Origin: Granulosicoccus sp964498925
Lineage (GTDB): Bacteria; Pseudomonadota; Gammaproteobacteria; Granulosicoccales; Granulosicoccaceae
NCBI GenBank assembly: GCA_964498925.1
Contig: CAZCKD010000210.1
Coordinates: 1-6,288 of the forward strand
Length of the DNA: 6,288 nucleotides
Direction: 5' to 3'
Part shown: positions 5,255 through 6,288 of the stretch, piece after piece
How the letters are laid out: every line of letters begins with the position of its first letter
Position numbering within the stretch: position 1 is the first letter of the stretch
Made by a program: the position numbers and the translations under genes
Notes under the pieces: generated by a model
Databases searched by the model: none
What the model was told of the DNA's origin: nothing
Seen by the model: only the letters and a program-made list of their open reading frames with translations

Positions 5255-6288
5255 AGAACGCTTACCGAATTACCCGAGTTTGCTGCTATCTCGATGGCCT
5301 CGAGAACCCTTAAGGTTTTAAGCCCTTCTCTACCAGACACGAGAGGTGATGTTTGGAGACTGATCACATCTCTAAAGTGGGCTATCTGGTTTACCAAAGG
5401 ATCTGATGATTCCCTTGGCATCGATGTCCCACTAATCGGCTCCCACCAGTCTTGCTTTCCTTGTTGATTCCACAGCGTTAGGTCAGGAACAGAAAGCGAA
5501 CCTTCTGAGCCACCTAAGTGATAACAACTTTGACTGGTAACTGGATAGACCGGATATTCCCCGGAAGTTAATTCCCAACTCCACGGCGAGACGATGCCAT
5601 CCGAGACTGAGATAGTACCCACCGCCCCGTTTTGAAAGCCAAGGACAGCAGCCGCAACCTCTTCATTATCAAACCCCCGTGAGGAAGGTGACATTTGCGC
5701 CGATACCGTTGTCACCTCTCCACATAAGTAGCGCATGAGGTCAACGTCATGCACCAAGTTGACAGAAATCGGACCCGCACCTTTTTGTGTGCGCCAAGGT
5801 GCAACGTCAAAGTAATGATCAGGTTTGTAAAACCAGCATTGCGCATGCACCGCTCGGATATCCCCGATTGAACCGTCTTGAATGAGATGCCACGCTTTTT
5901 TTATCAATGGGTTGTGTCGCCGATGATGTCCAACCAGTATGGGTACATTGGCAGCCTCTGCTTGATTGACTAACACCTCGGCCTCGTTGGCTGACGCAGC
6001 GAGAGGCTTCTCAACTAATACAGCGACACCATGATTAACGACTAAAGACGCTTGCTCCACATGCAATGGCGTGGGCGTAGACAGGATGACTCCGTCGGGC
6101 TTAACCGTATTAATGGCTTCATCAATCTGTTCGAATAACGGCACACCGAGCTCAGCGGTGCAAACCTTTGCATCTTCACTTGTATCAACAACGCCTGCCA
6201 ACTCAACGCCCGCGACTTGATTAATAGCCGTTGCATGGCGTTTACCCACGAGCCCTAGCCCGACGATAATGAGACGTACATTACTCAT
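5251..6288 (-). CDS. Gfo/Idh/MocA family NAD(P)-dependent oxidoreductase
   Basis: The 345 residues are of normal family length. The N-terminal Rossmann domain has GLGLVGKRH at 10-18 (GxGxxG for NAD(P)), Asp35 at the end of strand 2 (VVDTS, suggesting NAD preference), STPTPLH at 70-76, and VEKPLA at 92-97, whose Lys94 is the usual catalytic or cofactor-contacting residue. GHHRRHNP at 120-127 follows. The C-terminal domain has GAGPISVNLVHDVDLMRYL at 170-188 with the active-site His180. The position that is Asp in many relatives (GGGxxxDxxxH) is Val176, next to Asn177; an NLxHDxD form is, as I recall, a known subgroup. Such enzymes oxidise or reduce a sugar, inositol or related polyol; the substrate is not readable here. 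The ATG is the last codon of the window, so its ribosome-binding site and promoter are outside, though the N-terminus looks complete. Convergent with the 332-residue protein gene; their stops overlap. Confidence 0.93.
   Translation of the reverse strand: MSNVRLIIVGLGLVGKRHATAINQVAGVELAGVVDTSEDAKVCTAELGVPLFEQIDEAINTVKPDGVILSTPTPLHVEQASLVVNHGVAVLVEKPLAASANEAEVLVNQAEAANVPILVGHHRRHNPLIKKAWHLIQDGSIGDIRAVHAQCWFYKPDHYFDVAPWRTQKGAGPISVNLVHDVDLMRYLCGEVTTVSAQMSPSSRGFDNEEVAAAVLGFQNGAVGTISVSDGIVSPWSWELTSGEYPVYPVTSQSCYHLGGSEGSLSVPDLTLWNQQGKQDWWEPISGTSMPRESSDPLVNQIAHFRDVISLQTSPLVSGREGLKTLRVLEAIEIAANSGNSVSVL

Overview
This looks like ordinary chromosomal or accessory DNA from a Gram-negative, probably gammaproteobacterial, organism. 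The genes read have roughly 50% GC (hand count of one stretch), start sites have Shine-Dalgarno sequences of the usual type, and the exported MsrA implies a periplasm. I cannot name the species. There are no rRNA or tRNA genes, insertion sequences or CRISPR arrays. The window holds five complete genes and the tail of a sixth.

Layout. Positions 1-147 (+) are the last 48 codons of an unidentified membrane protein. It faces, tail to tail, a leftward operon (3099 down to 287) of three genes: an LLM-class (luciferase-like) flavin-dependent monooxygenase, a glutathione S-transferase, and an arylformamidase-like alpha/beta hydrolase. The last two are 3 bp apart and look translationally coupled. The first two are separated by an 86-bp spacer containing a 45-bp heptanucleotide tandem repeat (GCGTTTA, 6.4 copies) just upstream of the GST ribosome-binding site. 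A good sigma70-type promoter precedes the operon. Next comes msrA (3826 down to 3236), with a signal peptide and its own start region.

Positions 3827-4255 are a gene-free, AT-richer divergent region with a perfect operator-like inverted repeat. From it a rightward gene (4256-5254) encodes a cysteine-free, Ser/Gln/Asn-rich protein of 332 residues with two Gly-rich hydrophobic segments near its C-terminus. I do not recognise its family. The architecture resembles secreted, membrane-inserting effectors, but that is inference. Its stop codon overlaps by 3 bases the stop of a leftward Gfo/Idh/MocA dehydrogenase (6288 down to 5251), which begins exactly at the window edge.

How the genes fit together. 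The monooxygenase, GST and hydrolase could form a small catabolic or detoxification route: flavin-dependent oxygenation, glutathione conjugation of an electrophilic product, and hydrolysis of an amide or ester. The substrate cannot be read from the sequence, and no flavin reductase is present here. MsrA (periplasmic methionine repair), the 332-residue protein and the dehydrogenase appear to be separate transcription units. The most notable unexplained items are the heptanucleotide array inside the operon and the 332-residue protein.
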